Source: Anthropogastromicrobium aceti (GTDB lineage: Bacteria; Bacillota; Clostridia; Lachnospirales; Lachnospiraceae). From it: 64,000 bases of DNA. The stretch is from the NCBI RefSeq assembly GCF_025567095.1, contig NZ_JAOQJH010000004.1; one strand, given 5' to 3'. Every line of letters begins with the position of its first letter. The stretch's first letter is position 1. The position numbers and the translations under genes were made by a program. Of the stretch, positions 15,887-24,334 are shown piece by piece. Under the pieces are notes generated by a model, which did not search any database, was not told the origin of the DNA, and worked only from the letters and a program-made list of their open reading frames with translations.

Positions 15887-17648
15887 TGTAAAAGGAATCA
15901 TCTACGGTATTAACGGACCAGTTATCTATATTAAAGGAAAGACTGCTTTTCGTATGGGTGAAATGGTTTATGTTGGACCGCAGAAACTGGTAGGAGAGGT
16001 CATTCGTCTTGACAGTTCAAGAACGACCATTCAGGTTTACGAGGAGACAACAGGATTAAAGCCAGGCGATGAGGTATATTCAACAGGTGCAGCAATTTCT
16101 GTAACACTGGCACCTGGTATCCTTCATAACATCTTTGATGGTATAGAGAGACCGCTGAGCGAGATCGCAAAGGCCGGTGGTATGTATATCACAAGAGGTT
16201 TAAGTGTAGACGCACTTGACCGCAACAAAAAGTGGCAGGCACATATTACAGTAAAGCCAGGACAGCATGTATTTGGCGGAACAGTAATCGCTGAGGTTCA
16301 AGAAACACCAATGATTGTACACAAGTGTATGCTTCCGCCTGACACTGAGGGTACAGTAGAGAGCGTTGCAAATGATGGTGAATACACCATTGATGAGACT
16401 ATTGTAACGATCATTCAGAATGATGGAACAAAGAAAGAACTGTCTATGACTCAGAAGTGGCCAATTCGTGTGCCAAGACCAACTAATAAGCGCTATGCAG
16501 CATCAGAGCCGCTTATTACAGGACAGCGTATTCTTGATACATTGTTCCCAATCGCAAAGGGTGGTACCGCAGCTATTCCTGGTGGATTTGGAACAGGAAA
16601 GACGATGACTCAGCATCAGGTTGCAAAGTGGTCTGATGCCGATATTATTGTTTATATTGGATGTGGTGAGCGTGGAAACGAGATGACTCAGGTTCTTGAG
16701 GAGTTTTCAGAGCTTATTGACCCAAAGAGCGGCAATCCACTTATGGATCGAACTGTTTTGATTGCAAATACATCCAACATGCCGGTTGCAGCGCGTGAGG
16801 CAAGTATCTACACTGGACTGACACTGGCTGAGTATTACAGAGATATGGGTTACCATGTAGCCATCATGGCAGACTCTACATCACGTTGGGCAGAGGCTCT
16901 TAGAGAGTTGTCAGGACGTTTGGAGGAGATGCCGGCCGAGGAAGGTTTCCCAGCTTACTTAGCATCAAAGCTATCTGCATTCTATGAGCGTGCCGGCATG
17001 ATGCACAATTTAAATGGAAGTGTCGGAAGTGTTACTATTATCGGCGCTGTTTCCCCGCAGGGAAGCGATTTCTCAGAGCCTGTTACACAGAACACAAAGC
17101 GTTTTGTGCGCTGCTTCTGGGGACTGGACAAATCTCTTGCTTATGCAAGACATTTCCCGGCTATCCATTGGCTGACATCCTACAGTGAGTATGTACAGGA
17201 TCTGGCACCATGGTATAATGCAAAAGCAGGAAAGGATTTCATTGCAAACAGAAATCGCCTGATGGCAATCTTAAATCAGGAAAGTGCATTGATGGAAATC
17301 GTAAAGCTGATCGGTTCTGATGTACTTCCTGATGATCAGAAGCTGACGCTGGAGATCGCAAGAGTTGTTCGTCTGGGATATCTGCAGCAGAATGCATTCC
17401 ACAAGGATGATACATGCGTGCCGATTGAAAAGCAGGCAGCGCAGATGCGTGTCATTCTCTACTTATACGACCGTGCTAGATCACTAGTAACTATGGGTCA
17501 TCCGATGAGCGTCTTAAAGCAGAGCAACATCTTTGACCGTGTCATCAATATCAAGTATGATGTGCCAAATGATCGTCTTGATATGTTTGATCAGTATATG
17601 AAAGATATTGATACATTCTACGATGAAGTCATCGAGAAAAATGCGTAA
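15876..17648 (+). CDS. ntpA: V/A-type ATPase catalytic subunit A
   Basis: This 590-residue catalytic subunit has the Walker A loop 'GGFGTGKTMTQ' (Lys242), the non-homologous region typical of A subunits (about 110-190), Walker B 'HVAIMADSTSRWAEALRE' and the catalytic Glu in 'YIGCGERGNE'. ATG 15876 follows GGAGGTGA; an earlier in-frame ATG at 15831 lies inside ntpE and has no site. The subunit hydrolyses or makes ATP at the A/B interface. The gene is followed after 12 bp by ntpB. Confidence 0.97.
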   Translation: MAADVKGIIYGINGPVIYIKGKTAFRMGEMVYVGPQKLVGEVIRLDSSRTTIQVYEETTGLKPGDEVYSTGAAISVTLAPGILHNIFDGIERPLSEIAKAGGMYITRGLSVDALDRNKKWQAHITVKPGQHVFGGTVIAEVQETPMIVHKCMLPPDTEGTVESVANDGEYTIDETIVTIIQNDGTKKELSMTQKWPIRVPRPTNKRYAASEPLITGQRILDTLFPIAKGGTAAIPGGFGTGKTMTQHQVAKWSDADIIVYIGCGERGNEMTQVLEEFSELIDPKSGNPLMDRTVLIANTSNMPVAAREASIYTGLTLAEYYRDMGYHVAIMADSTSRWAEALRELSGRLEEMPAEEGFPAYLASKLSAFYERAGMMHNLNGSVGSVTIIGAVSPQGSDFSEPVTQNTKRFVRCFWGLDKSLAYARHFPAIHWLTSYSEYVQDLAPWYNAKAGKDFIANRNRLMAILNQESALMEIVKLIGSDVLPDDQKLTLEIARVVRLGYLQQNAFHKDDTCVPIEKQAAQMRVILYLYDRARSLVTMGHPMSVLKQSNIFDRVINIKYDVPNDRLDMFDQYMKDIDTFYDEVIEKNA

Positions 17649-17660
17649 GGAGGAGCCGTT

Positions 17661-19070
17661 ATGGCTATTGAATATTTAGGTTTAAGTCAGATCAACGGTT
17701 CTCTGATTGCCATTGAGGGCATGAAGGATGCCGCATATGATGAAGTTGTTGAAATTGTAGTAGATGGAAAGCAAAAAAAGCTTGGCCGTATCGTTGCCTG
17801 CTATGAGGATAAGGCGATGATTCAGGTATTTGAGGGTTCTGAGAACATGTCTTTGACTAACACTCATACCCGCCTGACCGGTCATCCAATGGAGTTAGCG
17901 CTTTCACCAGATATTTTGGGACGTACCTTTGATGGTATCGGCCGTCCAATTGATGGACTGGGTCCTGTCAACGCCGAAATTAAGCGTGATGTAAACGGAC
18001 TGCCGTTAAACCCAGTAACGAGAGAGTATCCGCGTAACTATATTCGTACAGGTATCTCTGCAATCGATGGACTGACCACTCTGATTCGTGGACAGAAGCT
18101 GCCGATCTTCTCTGGAAATGGTATGCCGCATGATAAGCTGGCAGCACAGATTGTAAAGCAGGCATCACTTGGTGATAATTCTGATGAAAAGTTTGCTATC
18201 GTATTTGCTGCTATGGGTGTTAAGTATGATGTTGCTGAGTTCTTCCGCAAAACATTTGAGGAGAGCGGCGTAAGTGAACATGTTACTATGTTTGTAAACT
18301 TAGCAAATGATCCTGTTGTAGAGCGTCTGATCACACCTCGTATGGCGCTGACAGCAGCAGAGTATCTGGCTTTTGAGCAGCATATGCATATCCTTGTTAT
18401 TTTAACAGATATGACTTCCTTTGCAGAGGCTCTTCGTGAGGTTTCCTCTTCAAAGGGCGAGATTCCTTCTCGTAAAGGTTATCCGGGTTATCTGTATTCT
18501 GAGCTTGCTACTATCTATGAGCGTGCTGGTATTGTGCGCGGAATCAATGGTTCAGTTACACAGATTCCGATTCTGACTATGCCAAACGATGATATTACCC
18601 ACCCAATCCCAGACTTGACAGGTTATATCACAGAGGGTCAGATTGTTCTTGACAGAAGCCTTTTTGGAAACAATATTTACCCGCCGATCAGCGTATTGCC
18701 GTCTCTGTCACGTTTGATGAAGGATGGTATCGGTGAGGGCTATACAAGAGCAGATCACCAGTCTGTTGCAAACCAGCTGTTCTCCTGTTATGCAAAGGTA
18801 GGAGATGCCAGAAATTTAGCAAGTGTTATCGGTGAGGATGAGCTTTCTGATCTTGACAAGAAGTATCTGGAATTTGGTAAGGCATTTGAGGGTCATTTTG
18901 TAGGACAGGGTGATCAGGAAAACAGAAGCATCATTGATACGCTTGAAATTGGCTGGGATCTGCTTCGTATGCTGCCGAGAGAAGAACTCGACCGTATTGA
19001 CACTAAGATTCTTGATGTTTATTACGATAAGAAGGATGCAGATACAGACAGTGACAAGAAGCAGGCATAA
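17661..19070 (+). CDS. ntpB: V/A-type ATPase non-catalytic subunit B
   Basis: The 469-residue B subunit starts 'MAIEYLGLSQINGSLIAIEG' and has the B-type sequence 'LPIFSGNGMPHDKLAAQI' where catalytic subunits carry a P-loop, plus 'ILTDMTSFAEALREVS' and 'GYPGYLYSELATIYERAG'. It alternates with A in the hexameric head. The C-terminus is a charged tail 'DKKDADTDSDKKQA'. AAGGAGG precedes ATG 17661. Confidence 0.97.
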   Translation: MAIEYLGLSQINGSLIAIEGMKDAAYDEVVEIVVDGKQKKLGRIVACYEDKAMIQVFEGSENMSLTNTHTRLTGHPMELALSPDILGRTFDGIGRPIDGLGPVNAEIKRDVNGLPLNPVTREYPRNYIRTGISAIDGLTTLIRGQKLPIFSGNGMPHDKLAAQIVKQASLGDNSDEKFAIVFAAMGVKYDVAEFFRKTFEESGVSEHVTMFVNLANDPVVERLITPRMALTAAEYLAFEQHMHILVILTDMTSFAEALREVSSSKGEIPSRKGYPGYLYSELATIYERAGIVRGINGSVTQIPILTMPNDDITHPIPDLTGYITEGQIVLDRSLFGNNIYPPISVLPSLSRLMKDGIGEGYTRADHQSVANQLFSCYAKVGDARNLASVIGEDELSDLDKKYLEFGKAFEGHFVGQGDQENRSIIDTLEIGWDLLRMLPREELDRIDTKILDVYYDKKDADTDSDKKQA

Positions 19071-19090
19071 GCTGTAGAGAGGAAGGCGCT

Positions 19091-19711
19091 ATGAATATTA
19101 ATATGTTCCCTACAAAGGGAAATCTGATCGCAGCCAAGAACTCGTTAGCGCTTGCCAGACAGGGTTATGACCTGATGGACAAAAAGAGAAACATCCTGGT
19201 GCGAGAAATGATGGATCTTGTGGATCAGGCGTCCACCATTCAGACTGAAATTGATACGACTTTCCGTGCAGCATATGAAGCGCTGCAGCAGGCCAATATC
19301 GAGATGGGTATTCATATGGTGCAGGACATCGCGAAGACAGTTCCAGTGGAAAACACTGTAAAGATCAAGACGCGAAGCATCATGGGTACTGAAATTCCGC
19401 TTGTGGAGTATGATAAAGAGGCTAGCGAAGGAACGCCGAATTATGCGTTCTACAGCACCAGAGTCAGCCTGGATGAGGCGCAAAAGGCATTCAATCGTGT
19501 TAAAGAGCTAACCATTAAGCTTTCCACGATAGAGACGTCAGCGATCCGTCTGGCAACAAACATTAAAAAGACGCAGAAGCGTGCAAATGCGTTAAAGAAT
19601 ATCACGATTCCGACCTACGAAGCAATTGTAAAGAACATTACAAATGCGCTTGAAGAGAAGGAGCGTGAGGAGTTCACGAGACTAAAGGTAATTAAAGAGA
19701 GAATATCTTAA
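19091..19711 (+). CDS. ntpD: V/A-type ATPase central stalk subunit D
   Basis: The 206-residue protein has the family start 'MNINMFPTKGNLIAAKNSL' and a C-terminal helix with 'RRVNALKN'-type sequence ('KRANALKNITIPTYEAIVKNI'). Two long helices form the rotor axle that turns within the A3B3 head. It is the last gene of the operon, 20 bp behind ntpB, and is followed by a strong terminator. Confidence 0.96.
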   Translation: MNINMFPTKGNLIAAKNSLALARQGYDLMDKKRNILVREMMDLVDQASTIQTEIDTTFRAAYEALQQANIEMGIHMVQDIAKTVPVENTVKIKTRSIMGTEIPLVEYDKEASEGTPNYAFYSTRVSLDEAQKAFNRVKELTIKLSTIETSAIRLATNIKKTQKRANALKNITIPTYEAIVKNITNALEEKEREEFTRLKVIKERIS

Positions 19712-19715
19712 ATTA

Positions 19716-19751
19716 AAACCCCGGCAGTGTTTGGCTGCCGGTTTTTTTTTT
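19716..19751 (+). terminator. Terminator of the V-ATPase operon
   Basis: CCGGCAG (19721-19727) pairs with CTGCCGG (19735-19741), followed by ten T. Confidence 0.92.
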
Positions 19752-19795
19752 GACAGGCGGTGGCTCTTTTACTGTCCCGGGTGGCTTTCAGGTGA

Positions 19796-19847
19796 TTGAC
19801 AAAATAAATTCTATATGCTACTATAACACAGTGCTAATACATTAGCA
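19796..19847 (+). promoter_or_regulatory. Promoter and operator-like palindrome of the amino acid ABC operon
   Basis: TTGACA (19796-19801), 17 bases, TACTAT (19819-19824). Eight bases after the -10 lies TGCTAATACATTAGCA (19832-19847), a perfect inverted repeat of TGCTAAT around AC, centred just after the likely transcription start. Confidence 0.7.
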
Positions 19848-19896
19848 TAGTAAAGTAGCTGCAGCATTCTGCGGCCAAGAAAAGGAGATTATTATT

Positions 19897-20901
19897 ATGA
19901 GAAAAATCGTGGCAGCAGCACTTGCTGTAGGAATGGCAGCAATGACAGTAACAGGATGTTCTAGTTCAAAGAGTGAGTCAAAGGAGACGACAAAGGCAAC
20001 TGCTGAGGTATCAAAGGAAACTCAAAAAGAAACAGAAAAAGCAACAGAAAAAGAGACAGAGAAGGATACTGAGGCTGTATCTACAGAAGAAAAGACTAAG
20101 GAAGCATCTTCTAAGGCAGATGAAGCAGATACAGAAAAGGCAAAATCAGATGAGGCAGAGAGTGAATCCACCTCTGATCAGAAGACCTTTACAGTAGGAT
20201 TTGATGCAGAGTTTCCGCCGTATGGATATCGCGATGAGAGCGGAGAGTATGTTGGTTTTGATCTTGATTTAGCGGAAGAGGTTTGTGACAGACAGGGCTG
20301 GGAGTTAGTAAAGCAGCCAATTGACTGGGATTCTAAGGATATGGAGCTGTCCACTGGTGCAATTGATTGTATCTGGAATGGATTCACAATGAATAGCCGT
20401 GAGGATGATTACACATGGTCTGATCCATATATTGATAACAGTCAGGTATTTGTTGTTGCAGCAGATTCAGGAATTGAAAATAAATCAGATTTAGCAGGAA
20501 AGGTAGTGGCCGTTCAGAAGGATTCTTCCGCACTGGCAGCACTTAATGACGAAGAAAATAAGGACAATATTGCACTTAGAGATTCATTCTCACAGCTTAT
20601 TGAGTATGCTGATTATAATACAGCATTTATGGATCTTGAGCAGGGAGCAGTGGAGGCTGTTGCTATTGATATCGGTGTTGCACAGTATCAGATTGATAAA
20701 AGAGAAGAGGGCGCTTATGTAATGCTTGCAGGTGATGACAACAAGTTAGCATCTGAGCAGTATGCAGTTGGCTTCAAAAAAGGAAATGAAGAGCTTCGCG
20801 ATACAGTTCAGAATACACTTGATGAGATGGTAAAGGATGGAACCTTTGCAGAGATTGCAGAAAAGTGGGGACTTACAGACAGTGTTTGCCTCGGAAAATA
20901 A
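19897..20901 (+). CDS. Polar amino acid ABC transporter, substrate-binding lipoprotein
   Basis: The 334-residue protein has a lipoprotein signal with lipobox 'TVTGC' (Cys21), a charged Glu/Lys/Thr/Ser-rich linker of about 75 residues, and a family 3 solute-binding domain from about 98: 'FTVGFDAEFPPYGYRDESG', 'VGFDLDLAEEV', 'WDSKDMELSTGAIDCIWNGFT'. It captures a polar amino acid (possibly cystine, glutamine or a basic amino acid; specificity cannot be read) at the outer membrane face and hands it to the permease. The long linker is unusual and may span the cell wall. It heads a three-gene operon. Confidence 0.93.
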   Translation: MRKIVAAALAVGMAAMTVTGCSSSKSESKETTKATAEVSKETQKETEKATEKETEKDTEAVSTEEKTKEASSKADEADTEKAKSDEAESESTSDQKTFTVGFDAEFPPYGYRDESGEYVGFDLDLAEEVCDRQGWELVKQPIDWDSKDMELSTGAIDCIWNGFTMNSREDDYTWSDPYIDNSQVFVVAADSGIENKSDLAGKVVAVQKDSSALAALNDEENKDNIALRDSFSQLIEYADYNTAFMDLEQGAVEAVAIDIGVAQYQIDKREEGAYVMLAGDDNKLASEQYAVGFKKGNEELRDTVQNTLDEMVKDGTFAEIAEKWGLTDSVCLGK

Positions 20902-20926
20902 TACATAAGCTGGAAAGGCAACTACT

Positions 20927-21577
20927 ATGGATATAATGGCAATGACAGCACAGCTTGCGGAAGGCTTTCTTGTGACTGTCCAAATATTTGTGCTTACGCT
21001 TTTATTTTCTCTGCCGCTTGGCATGTTGGTGGCATTTGGGCGCATGTCCAGATGCAAAATAATAAAGCTGATTGCAAAGCTTTACATCTCTGTTATGAGA
21101 GGAACACCGTTGATGCTGCAGATTATCGTAGTATATTTTGCACCATATTATATGTTTCGTATGAAGATGGGACCTGGCTACCGTTTTCCGGCAGTTATAA
21201 TCGCGTTTGTTATCAATTATGCAGCATATTTTGCAGAAATTTATCGTTCTGGTATAGAATCCATGCCAAATGGACAGTACGAGGCAGCACAGGTGCTTGG
21301 TTACAACAAAGCGCAGACTTTCATTCGCATTATTCTGCCGCAGGTAATTAAACGAGTGCTTCCATCCATCACAAATGAGACTATTACACTTGTTAAGGAT
21401 ACATCGCTTGCATTTACGATTTCAATTGCAGAGATGTTCACTGTCGCCAAGCAAATTGGTGCAGCACAGACAAGCGTAATGCCGCTTTTGGCAGCAGGTA
21501 TTTTCTATTATGTATTTAACCTGATTGTGGCAACAGTGATGGAGTATATCGAAAAACGGCTTTCGTATTATAGGTAG
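20927..21577 (+). CDS. Polar amino acid ABC transporter, permease
   Basis: The 216-residue HisM/GlnP-type permease has about five membrane helices, the N-terminal 'GFLVTVQIFVLTLLFSLPLG' and the EAA loop 'EAAQVLGYNKAQTFIRIILPQ' that docks the ATPase. 'MRGTPLMLQIIVVYF' is diagnostic for polar amino acid permeases. It lies 25 bp after the binding protein and 8 bp before the ATPase gene. Confidence 0.95.
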   Translation: MDIMAMTAQLAEGFLVTVQIFVLTLLFSLPLGMLVAFGRMSRCKIIKLIAKLYISVMRGTPLMLQIIVVYFAPYYMFRMKMGPGYRFPAVIIAFVINYAAYFAEIYRSGIESMPNGQYEAAQVLGYNKAQTFIRIILPQVIKRVLPSITNETITLVKDTSLAFTISIAEMFTVAKQIGAAQTSVMPLLAAGIFYYVFNLIVATVMEYIEKRLSYYR

Positions 21578-21585
21578 GTAAAAAT

Positions 21586-22386
21586 ATGGCAGTTCAAAAT
21601 AATAAAGCGGAAGGCACAGTCCTTCTGGAGATGAAGCATGTAAAAAAGAGCTTTGACAAAAGTGGTGTTTTAAAAGATATTTCTCTGAAAGTGAGAGAAG
21701 ATCAGGTGGTTTCCATTATAGGACCGTCCGGTTCTGGAAAGTCTACATTGCTTCGCTGTGCAACGCTTCTTGAAAAGATGGATGCAGGAGAGCTGATTTA
21801 TCTTGGCGAAAAGGCAGCGTGGGAGCAGGATGATAAAAAAGGGCAAAAGCGCTGCGTCTATGCGCCAAAGGATAAGCTTAAGCAGATTCGATCTTATTTC
21901 GGTCTTGTTTTCCAAAGCTTTAATCTTTTTCCGCATTACTCTGTTATGAAAAACATCATCGATGCGCCTGTATGTGTGAATCATGTGAGTAAAAATGAAG
22001 CAAAAGAGCGGGCCAAAAAGCTTCTTGCGCAGCTAGGGCTTTCTGATAAAGAAAATGCCTATCCATGCCAGCTTTCCGGCGGTCAGCAGCAGCGAGTTTC
22101 AATAGCACGAGCACTTGCATTGCAGCCAAAGATTCTTTTCTTTGATGAACCAACTTCTGCGCTAGACCCAGAGCTGACAGCAGAGGTGTTAAAGGTCATA
22201 CGCCAGTTAGCTCAAAATCATATGACAATGATTATTGTCACACATGAGATGCAGTTTGCAAAAGAAGTTTCCGATCACATCGTCTTTATGGAACAGGGAG
22301 TGATCGTGGAAGAAGGAACGCCAGATGAACTGTTTTCATCTGAAAATGCCCGCGTAAGAGAGTTTATCGGGAAGGTTAGTGCTTAA
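21586..22386 (+). CDS. Polar amino acid ABC transporter, ATP-binding protein
   Basis: The 266-residue ATPase carries Walker A 'GPSGSGKST', Q-loop 'VFQSFNLFPH', signature 'LSGGQQQRVSIARAL', Walker B 'ILFFDEPTSALDPE' and the switch His in 'IIVTHEMQFAKEVSD', all of the GlnQ/HisP type. A short insertion (about 68-88, 'WEQDDKKGQKRCVYAPKDK') lies between Walker A and the Q-loop, slightly lengthening it over the usual 240-245 residues. It ends the operon; no strong hairpin terminator follows. Confidence 0.96.
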   Translation: MAVQNNKAEGTVLLEMKHVKKSFDKSGVLKDISLKVREDQVVSIIGPSGSGKSTLLRCATLLEKMDAGELIYLGEKAAWEQDDKKGQKRCVYAPKDKLKQIRSYFGLVFQSFNLFPHYSVMKNIIDAPVCVNHVSKNEAKERAKKLLAQLGLSDKENAYPCQLSGGQQQRVSIARALALQPKILFFDEPTSALDPELTAEVLKVIRQLAQNHMTMIIVTHEMQFAKEVSDHIVFMEQGVIVEEGTPDELFSSENARVREFIGKVSA

Positions 22387-22387
22387 T

Positions 22388-22424
22388 TTTACAGCAAAGC
22401 CCGAAGGCGAATGGATTTCGTAAT
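22388..22424 (+). repeat. Partial copy of a dispersed palindromic repeat
   Basis: TTTACAGCAAAGCCCGAAGG and the following GCGAATGGATTTCGT match the 48867-48900 copy (TTACAGCATGCCCGAAGG / TGAATGGATTTC) at most positions. Confidence 0.5.
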
Positions 22425-22431
22425 CTTTTCA

Positions 22432-22460
22432 TTGACAAGCTCACGTTTATGGAGTACAAT
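22432..22460 (+). promoter_or_regulatory. Promoter of the ftsL-like gene
   Basis: TTGACA (22432-22437), 17 bases, TACAAT (22455-22460). The remaining leader of about 105 bases to the start codon shows no clear structure. Confidence 0.75.
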
Positions 22461-22572
22461 AGTTTATCGTATAAGATGGACTAATTTTGTGATCATGGCG
22501 TGGGGCTGCGGCTTGAAATGGCGGTGAAACGACTGTGAGAACGAGAAATATACAGGAAGAGATGAGGACGCC

Positions 22573-23109
22573 ATGGAGCCAAAAGACAATATAATCTGGC
22601 CAAGTTTTAAAAGACAATTTAATACAGCAGTGTCCGGCGATAATACCGTGCGCAAGGCAGTTCCTTATCTGGATCGCTACCAGCAGGAACAGCTTGAGCG
22701 TCAGCAGGAGCGTCAGAAACGCTGGGAAAAACAGATTCACAAACGTGCAGTACAGAAGGAATTTGAAGAGCGCAGAAGAAGAGCAAATGCACTGACCTTT
22801 GCTGAGGCATCAGTAGTCGGTGTTTTGTGTGCTGTGCTTTTATTTGCATGTATTTTTTACGTAGGTCAGCAGGCAAAGTTAAACCAAAGCAATACAAAGC
22901 TTGCGTCATTGCAAAAAACATATGCTTCCCTTGTTGAGGACAATAACGCTAAAAGCAGTGAAATTGAAGGGTCAGTTGATTATGAGCGTATTTACGATTA
23001 CGCAGTCAACGAGCTAGGCATGATGTATCCAGAAAAAGGACAGACTGTTACATATAAGAGAAATCCAGGCAGTTATGTAAAGCAGGGCGAAGAGATTCCG
23101 AGCAATTAA
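22573..23109 (+). CDS. FtsL/DivIC-like division protein
   Basis: The 178-residue bitopic protein has a long Gln/Arg/Glu-rich cytoplasmic segment (about 38-75, probably coiled coil), one membrane helix (about 79-100, 'SVVGVLCAVLLFACIFYVG'), then an extracellular coiled coil ('LNQSNTKLASLQKTYASLVEDN') and a 'DYAVNELGMMYPEKGQTV' segment. That last motif is typical of FtsL/septum-formation-initiator proteins of the divisome. The cytoplasmic part is longer than in Bacillus FtsL. Not next to a dcw cluster. Start ATG 22573 follows GAGG. Confidence 0.75.
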   Translation: MEPKDNIIWPSFKRQFNTAVSGDNTVRKAVPYLDRYQQEQLERQQERQKRWEKQIHKRAVQKEFEERRRRANALTFAEASVVGVLCAVLLFACIFYVGQQAKLNQSNTKLASLQKTYASLVEDNNAKSSEIEGSVDYERIYDYAVNELGMMYPEKGQTVTYKRNPGSYVKQGEEIPSN

Positions 23110-23142
23110 GAATGAATAATGCTTTGATTGGCATATTTAAGA

Positions 23143-23190
23143 AAAACCTCCATAAATATGAGATAGATATCATATTTATGGAGGCTTTTT
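23143..23190 (+). terminator. Terminator hairpin that contains the next gene's ribosome binding site
   Basis: CCTCCATAAATATGA (23147-23161) pairs over 15 bp with TCATATTTATGGAGG (23170-23184), followed by CTTTTT and then ATG 23191. The GGAGG of the 3' arm is the only ribosome binding site for the downstream gene. Confidence 0.8.
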
Positions 23191-23658
23191 ATGTCTGCTG
23201 CTAATTTAAGAATGAACAACAAAAGAAATCAATATCGAAATCAGTATCGAAATATGTATCACTTGATTTGCCGAGTCATTAGTATCTGCCTGTGTGCTCT
23301 TTTTTGCCTGTCTTTTGGCTGTACATCAAAAAAGGAAGAACGTCTGCAGGAGATTGATTTTACAGTAGTGGATGATGATGAGATTCCAGAAGAATTAAAG
23401 ACAATCATTGATCAGAAAAAAACAGGAGAGTTCAAACTGACCTATGCTGATCAGGATGAACTCTACATAGTGGTTGGTTATGGAAAACAGCTGACCGGCG
23501 GATACAGTATTCAGTTTCCAGACGTATATCTGACAAAAGAGAATATTGTTGTAACAAGTGTATTGCTTGGTCCGGAAGGAGAAGAACCTGCGAATATCAG
23601 TTATCCATACGCGGTCATTAAAATCGAATATAGGCCAGAGCCAGTACTGTTCCAGTAA
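23191..23658 (+). CDS. Small lipoprotein with PrcB-like C-terminal domain
   Basis: The 155-residue product has a basic N-terminus, a hydrophobic core and lipobox 'LSFGC' (Cys44), then a small beta domain: 'TYADQDELYIVVGYGKQLTGGYSIQFPDVYLTKENIVV...ISYPYAVIKIEY'. This 'GGYxI...YPY' pattern resembles the PrcB C-terminal domain (PF14343 type), found in partners of a spirochaete protease complex and in many Firmicute lipoproteins of unknown role. The start ATG 23191 is fixed by GGAGG at six bases, although that site lies in the terminator stem. The N-region is unusually long for a lipoprotein signal; ATG 23254 would be shorter but has no site. Confidence 0.7.
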   Translation: MSAANLRMNNKRNQYRNQYRNMYHLICRVISICLCALFCLSFGCTSKKEERLQEIDFTVVDDDEIPEELKTIIDQKKTGEFKLTYADQDELYIVVGYGKQLTGGYSIQFPDVYLTKENIVVTSVLLGPEGEEPANISYPYAVIKIEYRPEPVLFQ

Positions 23659-23711
23659 ATTATAAAAACGGTGCTTATGACTTATACCGATTTGAAAAAT
23701 TTACTGAAGCA

Positions 23712-24143
23712 TTACTTTTCTGTTTCATAGTCTTTCATCAAATCCGTCAGGTAATTTTTGATCTCAATGAATTTAGGAATATAAATAAAGAAGTAACCGA
23801 CACTCATTCCTGACAGGAAAATACAGAGCCAATAGGTCCAGTGGGAAATCTGAGTCAAAAGAATACATAAAAGACCTACGACCCACACGATGATCATACC
23901 CTGTTTTAAAGAAAGGTATGGACGGCGGTTTGTCACTTTCTTTTTTAAATACATCATGTAGACTGCACCAAGCGCTATGCCGGCAGCCGCAAGTAAAATG
24001 GTGATCCATGGGGAAAGCAGTTCTGGACGCTTAATCATCTTTACAAGTAATAGGATGATATAGAAGCCTGTGCCAAAGCCGTAGATAAGCCACGGAAAAA
24101 TGTTGTTGCGAAAAGGAGAATCCTTTTTCATGCTGAATTTCAT
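23712..24143 (-). CDS. Small multi-pass membrane protein, function unknown
   Basis: The 143-residue protein has four hydrophobic segments ('PWLIYGFGTGFYIILLLV', 'SPWITILLAAAGIALGAVYMMYL', 'GMIIVWVVGLLCILLTQI', 'YWLCIFLSGMSVGYFFIYI') with a charged tail 'LMKDYETEK'. It has no recognised family motif. It is a single leftward gene divergent from fba. Composition and codon use match the neighbours, so it is probably real, but no role can be assigned. Confidence 0.6.
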   Translation of the reverse strand: MKFSMKKDSPFRNNIFPWLIYGFGTGFYIILLLVKMIKRPELLSPWITILLAAAGIALGAVYMMYLKKKVTNRRPYLSLKQGMIIVWVVGLLCILLTQISHWTYWLCIFLSGMSVGYFFIYIPKFIEIKNYLTDLMKDYETEK

Positions 24144-24253
24144 ATCATTGCCTTTCTGCGAATATTATTTTTAATTAAAATGATACCGTGCCTATGTATA
24201 AAAGTCAATAAGTGCTGCAAACAGGAAATCATTAAATTTTTGTAACTATCCAG

Positions 24254-24282
24254 TTGAAATCTATCGGCGAAGATGCTATACT
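24254..24282 (+). promoter_or_regulatory. Promoter of fba
   Basis: TTGAAA (24254-24259), 17 bases ending in TGC (extended -10), TATACT (24277-24282). Confidence 0.7.
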
Positions 24283-24334
24283 TACAGAAGATTGTGAAAA
24301 AATAATCACACAAGCAATTAAAGGAGGTACTTCA

